In this document: piece by piece, positions 6,556 through 12,955 of the stretch
How positions within the stretch are numbered: the first letter of the stretch is position 1
How the letters are laid out: every line of letters starts with the position of its first letter
Assembly (NCBI GenBank): GCA_013817655.1
Contig: JACDCJ010000022.1
Coordinates: forward strand, 1-14,197
From: Actinosomnolentus pattersoniae (SeqCode)
GTDB taxonomy: Bacteria; Actinomycetota; UBA4738
Length of the DNA stretch: 14,197 nt
Reading direction: 5' to 3'
Notes under the pieces: model-generated
Told to the model about the DNA's origin: nothing
The model's database searches: none
Seen by the model: the letters and a program-made list of their open reading frames with translations, nothing else
Program-made: the position numbers and the translations under genes

Positions 6556-7515
6556 ATGCCTGTAGCCGTCCTGTTTCCGGGCCAGGGATCGCAGTTCCCC
6601 GGCATGGCCGATGCCTGGATGGACCATCCCGCCGGCAAGGCCGTCATCGAGGCTGCCTCGAACGCCCTCGGCTGGGGCGTCGTTGAACGAAGTCGTGAAC
6701 CATCGGCTCTGGAGGAGACCGAGGTCGTCCAGCCGGCCGTGTTCGCCTGCGACGTCGCCGCGTTCGAGGTTCTACGGGCCGAGGGGGTCCTCTTCCATGC
6801 GGCCGCCGGGCACTCCCTGGGCGAGTACGCGGCACTCGTGGCGACCGGCGCCCTCACCTTCGAGGACGGCCTGGCCGCCCTGTCCGTCCGGGCTCGCGAG
6901 ATGGGTAAGGCTTCGGAGGCCGCCCCGGGGGCCATGACGGCGCTCCTGGGCCTCTCCCTGGCCGAGGCCGCCGACGTCTGCGACGTGGCCGGCCGGGGTG
7001 ACGTCCTGGCCGTTGCGAACGAGAACGGCCCCAAACAGACGGTCCTCTCCGGGTCGGTCGCCGCAGTCGATCGGGCGACCGAGCTGGCCCGCAGCCGCGG
7101 CGCCCGGACCGTCCGGCTGCAGGTCGCGGGCGCGTTCCACTCGCCCCTGATGGAGCCGGCCCTCCAGCCGGTCCGGGAAGCGCTCTCGAGGCTGGAGTTC
7201 CACGCGCCAACGTTCACCCTCATCCCGAACGCGAGCGGCAAGCCCACACTGCAGCCCATCGCCATTCGGGATCTGCTGTCCCGTCACCTGATCTCACCGG
7301 TCCGCTGGGACGCCACGATGCGCGCCATGAAGGACATGCACATCGACTGGTTCGTGGAGGCCGGCCCGGGCGACGTTCTTAGTAAGCTTGCCCGTCGGGC
7401 CGTGGAGGGGAGCGCGGTCCGGGCGGTCGGCTCGCCCGATGATGCCCGTTCGGTCGCCGCGGAGCTTCGTCAGGCTCACGGGCAGGGCCAGGGGGAGGGG
7501 CAGAGAGGCACGTGA
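6556..7515 (+). CDS. fabD: FabD, malonyl-CoA:ACP transacylase
   Basis: FabD moves malonyl from CoA to acyl carrier protein, supplying extender units for type II fatty-acid synthesis in the cytoplasm. The 319-residue length is normal. Visible motifs are FPGQGSQFPGM (7-17, oxyanion and substrate loop), the nucleophile elbow GHSLGE with Ser87 (85-90), and the AGAFHSPLM segment with the catalytic-type His195. The Arg of the SVRAREM segment (Arg112) is in the position that binds the malonyl carboxylate. The ATG has GGGGA seven bases upstream. The C-terminal tail is rich in Gly and Gln (HGQGQGEGQRG) and probably disordered. It is the first gene of the plus-strand operon, and its TGA overlaps the GTG of the next gene. 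Confidence 0.96.
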   Translation: MPVAVLFPGQGSQFPGMADAWMDHPAGKAVIEAASNALGWGVVERSREPSALEETEVVQPAVFACDVAAFEVLRAEGVLFHAAAGHSLGEYAALVATGALTFEDGLAALSVRAREMGKASEAAPGAMTALLGLSLAEAADVCDVAGRGDVLAVANENGPKQTVLSGSVAAVDRATELARSRGARTVRLQVAGAFHSPLMEPALQPVREALSRLEFHAPTFTLIPNASGKPTLQPIAIRDLLSRHLISPVRWDATMRAMKDMHIDWFVEAGPGDVLSKLARRAVEGSAVRAVGSPDDARSVAAELRQAHGQGQGEGQRGT

Positions 7516-7862
7516 GGACCCGGGATCGTCGTTCGCCGCTGCTCCGCGAGCCGGCGCCCGACTCCATGGGAGAGTCCGTCGGCCTGGGCGGGATGCGTCT
7601 GGTCGTCGCTCCCGCTGCGGGCCGCCTCCGGCATCTGCCTCCCATGGCGTTCCACCAGGGAGACGAGTGGGTTTCCGCCGGACAGGCTCTCGCTCAGGTG
7701 GAGCAGGGCAGCAGCCTCGTGGAGGTCCGCGCGCCGCTCGGAGCCCGGGTGGCCGGCATCCTCGTCCGAGACGGCGAACCCGTGGCGAAGGGCCAGCCGC
7801 TCGTGTGGCTGGACGATACTCCACCGCCGGAGCGGCTGCCCGAAGCGAGAGCGTCCGGATGA
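7512..7862 (+). CDS. Biotinyl/lipoyl-like domain protein lacking the acceptor lysine
   Basis: This 116-residue protein starts at a GTG overlapping the fabD stop (GTGA), with AGAGAGG upstream. Residues about 29-101 align by eye with the biotin-carrier fold of acetyl-CoA carboxylase BCCP. APAAG (33-37) stands for APMVG, GQALAQVE (57-64) for the strand before the hairpin, and AGILVRDGEPVAKGQPLVWL (81-100) for AILVENGQPV...PLVVI. The hairpin that should read EAMKM is E64-Q-G-S-S68, so serine 67 replaces the biotinylated lysine. Lys93 is the only lysine in the protein and lies in a different strand. It therefore probably cannot carry biotin or lipoate. Its place between fabD and fabH suggests a structural or regulatory role near malonyl-CoA supply, but that is inference. 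The function is unknown to me. Confidence 0.75.
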   Translation: MRTRDRRSPLLREPAPDSMGESVGLGGMRLVVAPAAGRLRHLPPMAFHQGDEWVSAGQALAQVEQGSSLVEVRAPLGARVAGILVRDGEPVAKGQPLVWLDDTPPPERLPEARASG

Positions 7863-8875
7863 GCGCCGAGCGCTACGCGAAGCTCAGCGGGCTGGGGTCT
7901 GCCCTGCCCGAACGGGTCGTCCCGAATTCGTGGTTCGAAGGGAGGATCGAGACCTCCGACGAGTGGATCCGCGAGCGGACCGGGATCCGATCCCGCCGCT
8001 TTGCGGGGCCGTCGGAGTCGACCGCCTCCCTTGCGGCAGATGCCGCCCGCGCTGCCATGCGAACCGCCGCGGCCCAGCCATCGGCGATCGACCTGCTCAT
8101 CGTCGCGACGTGCACTCCCGAACGATTCATCCCGTCCACGGCGTCGTTCGTTCAAGCTCGCCTCGAGCTCTCCTGTCCCTCGTTCGACCTGAACGCCGCG
8201 TGCGCCGGATTCGTGTACGGCCTCTCGGTGGGCGCCGCCCAGATCCGAGCCGGGGCGGCCGACCGAGTGCTCGTCGTGGGCGCCGAGGTGCTCTCCCGCG
8301 TCCTGGACATGAGCGACCGCACCACCTGCGTTCTGTTCGGCGACGGCGCGGGCGCCGCGCTCCTCGAGCCGTCGGAGGAGCCGGGGATCATCGATTCGCT
8401 GCTGGCGCTGGATGGTCGCCAGGCGGAGTTGCTGACCGTGCCCGCGGGCGGGTCGGCCGAACCCGTTACCCACGAAGGGATCGAGCATAGGCGGAACTAT
8501 CTTCGGATGCTCGACGGCCAGTCGGTGTTCCGGCAGGCGGTCGTCGCAATGGCCGACGCGGCCACCGCCGTGCTCCAGAAGGCCGGCATCGGGCCGGCGG
8601 ACCTCCGAGCCGTCATCGGGCACCAGGCAAACGCCAGGATCCTGACCGCCCTCGGCAAGCGTCTCGGGCTCGAACCGGGACAGGTCGTGATCGACATCGC
8701 CGAGGTGGGCAACACCTCCGCCGCGTCCATCCCCATCGCCATGGACAGGGCGTGGCGTGCCGGGCGGCTGAGCCCGAACGACCTCGTGCTGACCGTGGCG
8801 TTTGGAGCCGGGCTCTCATGGGGGGCGAACCTTATCCGGTGGACCGCGCCCCCGCCGGGGACCCCCGGTGTCTGA
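7859..8875 (+). CDS. fabH: FabH, beta-ketoacyl-ACP synthase III
   Basis: FabH starts fatty-acid chains by condensing a short acyl-CoA primer with malonyl-ACP. ATG at 7859 (ATGA overlap with the preceding stop) gives 338 residues. The open frame extends much further upstream, but only across fabD and the small biotinyl-like gene. The catalytic triad is complete: Cys115 in NAACAGFVYGL, His255 in GHQANARI, and Asn285 in VGNTSAAS. The ETSDEWIRERTGIRSRR segment (31-47) and the glycine-rich FGDGAGAALLE (160-170) are typical. The C-terminus GAGLSWGANLIRW is the usual family ending. Primer preference (acetyl or branched) cannot be read safely by eye. Translation is probably coupled to the neighbours on both sides. 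Confidence 0.96.
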   Translation: MSAERYAKLSGLGSALPERVVPNSWFEGRIETSDEWIRERTGIRSRRFAGPSESTASLAADAARAAMRTAAAQPSAIDLLIVATCTPERFIPSTASFVQARLELSCPSFDLNAACAGFVYGLSVGAAQIRAGAADRVLVVGAEVLSRVLDMSDRTTCVLFGDGAGAALLEPSEEPGIIDSLLALDGRQAELLTVPAGGSAEPVTHEGIEHRRNYLRMLDGQSVFRQAVVAMADAATAVLQKAGIGPADLRAVIGHQANARILTALGKRLGLEPGQVVIDIAEVGNTSAASIPIAMDRAWRAGRLSPNDLVLTVAFGAGLSWGANLIRWTAPPPGTPGV

Positions 8876-9614
8876 CCGGCGGGCCAGCGTCGCGCTGGTG
8901 ACCGGGGCGTCCAGGGCGATCGGCCGTGCGACGGCGCTCGCCCTCGCCCGGTCCGGCCTCGCGGTGGCCGTGGGGTACCGCTCGGACCCCGAAGGGGCCG
9001 AGGAGGTGGCCGCCAAGGCGAGCGCCGACGGCGGGAGGGCCCTGCCGATCTCCATCGACGTTACCGAGGAGAAATCCATCGAGGGCGCATTCACGCGAAT
9101 CGAATCGGAGCTCGGCACGGTTCGCGTGCTCGTCAACAACGCGGGGCTGAGCAAGGACGGGCTGGCCGTTCGCTACCCGACCGAGGCGTGGGACGCAACC
9201 GTCAACACGAACCTGCGGGGAGCGTTCCTCTGCTCGCGGCGCGCGCTGCGAGGAATGCTGAAGGCGCGGTGGGGCCGGATCGTGAACATCGCGTCGGCCG
9301 CGGCGCTTCGGGGGAACTCTGGACAGAGCGCCTACTCCGCATCGAAGGCCGGTCTGGTGGGCATGACTCGATCTATGGCTCGGGAGGTGGCGATTCGCGG
9401 GATCACCGTCAACGCCGTGTGCCCGGGATTCGTCGAGTCGAAGATCACGGCCGTCGCGGGAGACGAGCTGCGCCAGCGCTACATCGAGATGACGCCGGCG
9501 GGTCGCTTCGGCACGCCGGAGGAGATCGCCGGGGTGATCGCCTTTCTGGCCGGACCCGAGGCGTCCTATGTGACGGGCGCGATCCTCTCGGTGGACGGGG
9601 GCCTCACGGCCTGA
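8868..9614 (+). CDS. fabG: FabG, 3-oxoacyl-ACP reductase
   Basis: FabG is a short-chain dehydrogenase that reduces 3-ketoacyl-ACP with NADPH. I chose GTG at 8868, which overlaps the fabH stop by 8 bases and has GGGGA upstream. It gives 248 residues beginning MSDRRASVALVTGAS, the usual family start and length. An upstream ATG at 8802 lies inside fabH and would add a non-family extension. Motifs are the cofactor loop TGASRAIG (12-19), NNAG (90-93), Asn114, and the catalytic Ser143, Tyr156 and Lys160 (YSASK). The middle glycine of the TGxxxGxG loop is alanine (Ala17). The C-terminus has the normal YVTGAILSVDGG. It lies in the core fab operon, so this is the fatty-acid reductase rather than a generic SDR. 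Confidence 0.95.
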   Translation: MSDRRASVALVTGASRAIGRATALALARSGLAVAVGYRSDPEGAEEVAAKASADGGRALPISIDVTEEKSIEGAFTRIESELGTVRVLVNNAGLSKDGLAVRYPTEAWDATVNTNLRGAFLCSRRALRGMLKARWGRIVNIASAAALRGNSGQSAYSASKAGLVGMTRSMAREVAIRGITVNAVCPGFVESKITAVAGDELRQRYIEMTPAGRFGTPEEIAGVIAFLAGPEASYVTGAILSVDGGLTA

Positions 9615-9670
9615 GAGGCTGAACGGGTTTCGCCGCCCCGGTGGACGGCGACATCGAGCCCGACGCGGAA

Positions 9671-9677
9671 GAGGAGG
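9671..9677 (+). promoter_or_regulatory. Ribosome binding site deciding the acpP start
   Basis: GAGGAGG ends eight bases before ATG 9686, which sets that ATG as the start. The in-frame GTG at 9641 would add 15 acidic residues that carrier proteins normally lack. This is among the strongest Shine-Dalgarno sequences in the window, as expected for a highly expressed carrier protein. Confidence 0.8.
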
Positions 9678-9685
9678 CATCCGGA

Positions 9686-9943
9686 ATGGAGATAACCGAG
9701 ATCCAGGAGCGAGTCAGCAAGATCCTCGCGGAGAACCTTTCCGTCCCAGAGGAGAAGGTAACGCCGGAGGCGCGCTTCCAGGAGGACCTCGACGCCGACT
9801 CGCTCGACCTGGTCGAGGCCGTGCTCGCGCTGGAGGAGGAGTTCGGCGTGAGCATCCCAGAGGAGGAGATGGAGGGAGTGCGGACGGTCGGACAGGCTGC
9901 GCAGCTCGTCGCTTCGAAGCTGGAGCCGTCCACGCAGGCATGA
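9686..9943 (+). CDS. acpP: Acyl carrier protein (housekeeping)
   Basis: This carrier holds growing acyl chains on a 4'-phosphopantetheine arm during fatty-acid synthesis. It has 85 residues, is strongly acidic, and has the attachment motif DADSLD (36-41) with Ser39. Helix II continues LDLVEAVLALEEEFGVSIPEEE, typical of primary-metabolism ACPs. ATG 9686 is preceded by a strong GAGGAGG. The gene stands 71 bases after fabG, the widest gap within the fab operon, and its TGA overlaps the fabF ATG. It is clearly distinct from the second, divergent carrier protein at 12719. Confidence 0.96.
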   Translation: MEITEIQERVSKILAENLSVPEEKVTPEARFQEDLDADSLDLVEAVLALEEEFGVSIPEEEMEGVRTVGQAAQLVASKLEPSTQA

Positions 9944-11169
9944 GACGAGTCGTCGTCACCGGGATCGGCCCGGTGAGCCCGGTCGGCACGGGGGTCGAGC
10001 GGTTCTGGAGGGCGCTGCTCGAGGGCACGTCCGGCATCAACCGGATCCAGCGCTTCGACACCTCCGATCTCCCCGTGAGGATCGCGGGGGAGGTGCTGGA
10101 GTTCAGTCCGGAGGACTGGCTCACCCCAAAGGAGGTCAAGCGGACCGACCGCGCCGTCCACTTCGCGGTCGCCGCCTCCCGGTTGGCCTGGCGGGATGCG
10201 GGGGAACCCTCCGTGGACCCCGCGCGGACCGGGGTGATCATCTCGACCGGCATCGGAGGGCTGGAGAGCCTCCTTAAACAGCACCGGGTGCTCATGGAGA
10301 AGGGCCCGGATCGGGTGAGCCCATTCATGGTGCCCATGCTCATGCCGAACGCGGCGGCGGGACAGGTGGCGATGGCCTTCGGCTTCACCGGCCCGAACAC
10401 CTGCATCACGACCGCCTGCGCGGCCGGGTCACACGCGGTCGGCGAGGCGTTCCGGCTCATCAAGTACGGCCTGGCCGACGCATGCATCGCGGGTGGGACC
10501 GAGGCCTCCGTGCTGCCCCTGACGATCGCCGGCTTCGCGCAGATGCAGGCGCTCACCCGCAACCCCGACCCGGAGCGCGCGAGCCGGCCGTTCGACAAGG
10601 CCCGAAACGGCTTCGTCCTCTCCGAGGGGGCCGGGGCGCTCGTGCTCGAGGAAGCGGAACGCGCGGTCGCGCGGGGAGTCAGGATCTACGCGGAGGTGGC
10701 GGGCTACGGCGCTTCCGCCGACGCCCACCACATCACCGCACCGGAGCCCGAGGGCCTTGGCGCCATTCAGGCGTTGCAGGCGTGCCTGGCGGAAGCCGGC
10801 GAGCCGCCCGAGGCGGTCGACTACGTCAACGCGCACGGGACCTCCACACCGCTGAACGACGCCGCCGAGACCAAGGCGATCAAGAAGGCGCTCGGGGACC
10901 ACGCGTATCGGACGCCCGTCTCCTCGACGAAGTCGATGACGGGACACATGCTCGGAGCCGCGGGCGCGATCGAGGCTGGCATCGCCGCGCTCGCCGTGGC
11001 CGAGGGCGTGGTCCCTCCCACCACGAACTACGAGACGCCCGACGAGGACTGTGACCTGGACTACGTCCCCAACGAGAGCCGCCGTGTCGACGTCCGCTTC
11101 GCCCTTTCGAACGCCTTCGGGTTCGGAGGCCACAACGCGGTCGTGGGGCTGCGCCGGTGGTCGGCCTGA
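9940..11169 (+). CDS. fabF: FabF, beta-ketoacyl-ACP synthase II
   Basis: FabF elongates acyl-ACP chains by decarboxylative condensation with malonyl-ACP. The 409 residues match the usual length. The Cys-His-His triad is Cys160 in TACAAGSHA, His299 in NAHGTSTPLND and His336 in SMTGHMLGAAGA, with the conserved Lys331. The N-terminus RRVVVTGIGPVSPVG and the C-terminal NAFGFGGHNAVV are standard. The intact active-site Cys argues against a chain-length-factor paralogue. ATG 9940 overlaps the acpP stop (ATGA). The stop is followed within four bases by the most plausible start of the next gene. Confidence 0.96.
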   Translation: MRRVVVTGIGPVSPVGTGVERFWRALLEGTSGINRIQRFDTSDLPVRIAGEVLEFSPEDWLTPKEVKRTDRAVHFAVAASRLAWRDAGEPSVDPARTGVIISTGIGGLESLLKQHRVLMEKGPDRVSPFMVPMLMPNAAAGQVAMAFGFTGPNTCITTACAAGSHAVGEAFRLIKYGLADACIAGGTEASVLPLTIAGFAQMQALTRNPDPERASRPFDKARNGFVLSEGAGALVLEEAERAVARGVRIYAEVAGYGASADAHHITAPEPEGLGAIQALQACLAEAGEPPEAVDYVNAHGTSTPLNDAAETKAIKKALGDHAYRTPVSSTKSMTGHMLGAAGAIEAGIAALAVAEGVVPPTTNYETPDEDCDLDYVPNESRRVDVRFALSNAFGFGGHNAVVGLRRWSA

Positions 11170-11173
11170 AGCG

Positions 11174-11989
11174 TTGGTCGGGTCCGGCGAACCCGCCGAA
11201 TCCCATAGTCCGCATGAGTGGGACGCCTTCCAGAGATGGACCGGCAACGACCTCGTCCGTGAGGTGTATTACTTCAGGTCCGGGGACGACCGGCTCTACG
11301 CGTCGGCGTACGCTAGCCCTCGCCCAAGGCTCTCGACGGGGCTCGTCATGTGCCCGTCGTGGGGATCGGAGATGGCGCACCTGCAGGACCTGTGCCACGA
11401 CGTGGCTCGGGGCCTCGCGTCCGCCGGGGGCGCCGGGCTCGTCTACCACCCACCGGCTCACGGCGACAGCACCGGTGATCCCGCGGGCCTGACACTGGAG
11501 CGGCTCGCACAGGCAGCGAAGGACGCCGCGCGGGATGCGGGCGGGCGGCTACCCCAGCACCGATGGCAGCTCTGCGGCATCAGGCTCGGGGCCTCCGTCG
11601 CCATGGTGGCCGCGGAGGAGCTCTCGTGCGAGCTCGTGGTCCTGATCGAGCCCGCCCTCGATCCTGCGGCCTACTTCGAGGAGGTCCGGCGGGCCGGTCG
11701 TCGGGGAGCCCTGGGCCACGGGACGGAGGAGGCCGTCTTCGGATTCCCGCTCCCCGCCTCGACCGTCGCCAGCGCGAGCGAGGTCGACGTGGGTGGAGCG
11801 GTGAGGCGTTTCCCCGGGAGAGTGCTCGTCGTCCGGGCCGCGCGGCGGGATCCCCCGTCGATGCCGGCCTCCGCCGAGACGATCACGGTTCCGCGAGCGT
11901 GGCGTCCCAGGCCGTCAGCCCGGCAGCGAGCCCCGTTCGTCGAGGCGGTGATCTCGGCGCTCGCGGGGCCGGTCGAGGCCGCTCGATGA
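11174..11989 (+). CDS. Alpha/beta-hydrolase-fold protein with Arg at the nucleophile position (exosortase-A hydrolase 2-like)
   Basis: This is an alpha/beta-hydrolase-fold protein. With the TTG start at 11174, four bases after the fabF stop, it has 271 residues. The start is uncertain, since no ATG or GTG fits before residue 31 and the frame stays open back into fabF. Fold landmarks are the strand-loop LVMCPSWGSEM (58-67), where hydrolases carry the oxyanion turn, HGDSTGD (96-102), and the nucleophile elbow LCGIRLGASVA (133-143). The elbow has Arg137 where serine is expected (GxRxG). From memory, Arg at this position (GLRxGA) and a P-x-x-x-E-M loop mark the exosortase A-associated hydrolase 2 family (TIGR03101). 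With no canonical nucleophile it may be non-hydrolytic or use another mechanism. It is followed by a second hydrolase with an ATGA overlap. The biological function is unknown. Confidence 0.7.
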   Translation: MVGSGEPAESHSPHEWDAFQRWTGNDLVREVYYFRSGDDRLYASAYASPRPRLSTGLVMCPSWGSEMAHLQDLCHDVARGLASAGGAGLVYHPPAHGDSTGDPAGLTLERLAQAAKDAARDAGGRLPQHRWQLCGIRLGASVAMVAAEELSCELVVLIEPALDPAAYFEEVRRAGRRGALGHGTEEAVFGFPLPASTVASASEVDVGGAVRRFPGRVLVVRAARRDPPSMPASAETITVPRAWRPRPSARQRAPFVEAVISALAGPVEAAR

Positions 11990-12774
11990 GCGACCATCCC
12001 GTCCTGCTACCCACGCCCGACGGACCGGTGGGGGCGAACGTGACCGAGCCCGAAGGCCACCGCCGGGGCGCCGCCGTCATCCTCGAGGGCATCGGCGGCC
12101 GCCGCTTCGGCGTGAACCGGCTGTGGTCTCGCACGGCCTGGGCTCTGTCGGACCTCGGCCTCGTCGTCCTGCGCATCGACTATCCGGGCTCCGGCGACAG
12201 CGCCGGCGTACGGAGGGGGCGCCGGACCGAGGAGGTCGTCCTCGAGGCCGTCCGCTGGTTCCGGGACCGGACCCGCGAGCTCGACCTTCAGCTGGTGGGC
12301 GCCTGCTACGGAGCGAACCTCGCCGCGAGGGTGGCGCGGGAGGAGCCGCGTCTGTCCCGACTGATCCTCGTGACCCCCCACCTCCGAAAGATCCCCTCGA
12401 GGACCGTGGGCGTCCGGGTCCGCCGTCTCATGGGCGGTGCCCTGCCCCGCACCCCCCGTCCCGCCCTGGACCGGCGCGTGTGCGGGGCCATCGCCGCGGC
12501 GGCCAGGAAGGCTGGGACGGTCGCCATCGCGGGGGAGCTCGACGGGTCGCTCGGAGATATGATCCGGCTGCGGGCGATGGTCCATCGGTCCGGGGGCGAG
12601 CTGTCGATCGACCTCGTGCCGAAGACGGACCTGCACGGGCATCGAACGCTCCACGCGCAGCGCGAGACCGTGACCAGGATCGTGGCGGAGGCGGGCAGGG
12701 GGCTCGAGGAGGCCGGCGGTGGGCAAGGTGAGCAGAGAGATCCGCCGGTTCATCGGACGGGAACTCCTGGATGA
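11986..12774 (+). CDS. Alpha/beta hydrolase with Cys nucleophile elbow (exosortase-A hydrolase 1-like)
   Basis: ATG 11986 overlaps the previous stop (ATGA) and gives 262 residues. The frame is open further upstream only through the preceding gene. Visible landmarks are VILEGIGGRRFG (31-42), DYPGSGDSAG (65-74), the nucleophile elbow VGACYGANLA (104-113) with Cys107 in place of serine, AGELDGS (182-188) around the possible acid, and DLHGH (215-219) near the expected histidine. Cys elbows occur in dienelactone hydrolases and, as I remember, in the exosortase A-associated hydrolase 1 family (TIGR03100, GLCDAA). It may be a thioesterase or acyltransferase acting on carrier-bound acyl groups, but that is inference. 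The last 18 codons overlap the next carrier-protein gene in another frame, a tight coupling. Confidence 0.75.
   Translation: MSDHPVLLPTPDGPVGANVTEPEGHRRGAAVILEGIGGRRFGVNRLWSRTAWALSDLGLVVLRIDYPGSGDSAGVRRGRRTEEVVLEAVRWFRDRTRELDLQLVGACYGANLAARVAREEPRLSRLILVTPHLRKIPSRTVGVRVRRLMGGALPRTPRPALDRRVCGAIAAAARKAGTVAIAGELDGSLGDMIRLRAMVHRSGGELSIDLVPKTDLHGHRTLHAQRETVTRIVAEAGRGLEEAGGGQGEQRDPPVHRTGTPG
12707..12712 (+). promoter_or_regulatory. Ribosome binding site for the second ACP
   Basis: A perfect AGGAGG lies inside the preceding hydrolase gene, six bases before GTG 12719. It supports the GTG as the start of the small carrier protein over the later in-frame GTG at 12728, and it shows that the 56-base gene overlap is genuine. 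Confidence 0.75.
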
Positions 12775-12955
12775 CGCCGCCGCCCCGGGCGATCCACTCC
12801 GAGACCGCGCTCTCGACTCCCTCGACTTCGAACACCTGATCCTGTTCATCGAGGAGCGGTTCGGCGTCGTCTTCCGCGACGAGGAGATGACAGAGGACCA
12901 CTTCTCGAGCGTGGCCGCGGTCGCCGAGCTCGTGGAAGCCAAGCTCCGGCGTTAG
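12719..12955 (+). CDS. Second, specialised acyl carrier protein
   Basis: This 78-residue carrier-domain protein has the phosphopantetheine site ALDSLDFEHL with Ser34. A typical helix II (LILFIEERFGVVF) and a C-terminal helix (SVAAVAELVEAKL) follow. It differs clearly from the housekeeping ACP: it has a basic N-terminus (GKVSREIRRFIGREL), a shorter helix I to II loop, and DFEHL instead of DLVEA after the serine. The start is a GTG with a perfect AGGAGG. It overlaps the upstream hydrolase by 56 bases, and its TAG overlaps the TAA of the convergent ligase by four bases. Position suggests it carries the substrate of the two hydrolases and is loaded by the ligase. That partnership is inferred from neighbourhood only. 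Confidence 0.88.
   Translation: MGKVSREIRRFIGRELLDDAAAPGDPLRDRALDSLDFEHLILFIEERFGVVFRDEEMTEDHFSSVAAVAELVEAKLRR

Noticed and set aside
7388..7858. Start of fabH at 7388
   Set aside because: The frame is merely open through fabD and the biotinyl-like gene. The FabH family begins at the residues encoded from 7859.
11051..11173. Start of the first hydrolase inside fabF at 11051
   Set aside because: It would need a 119-base overlap with conserved fabF codons, and the added residues are low-complexity. The TTG at 11174 is preferred, though not proven.
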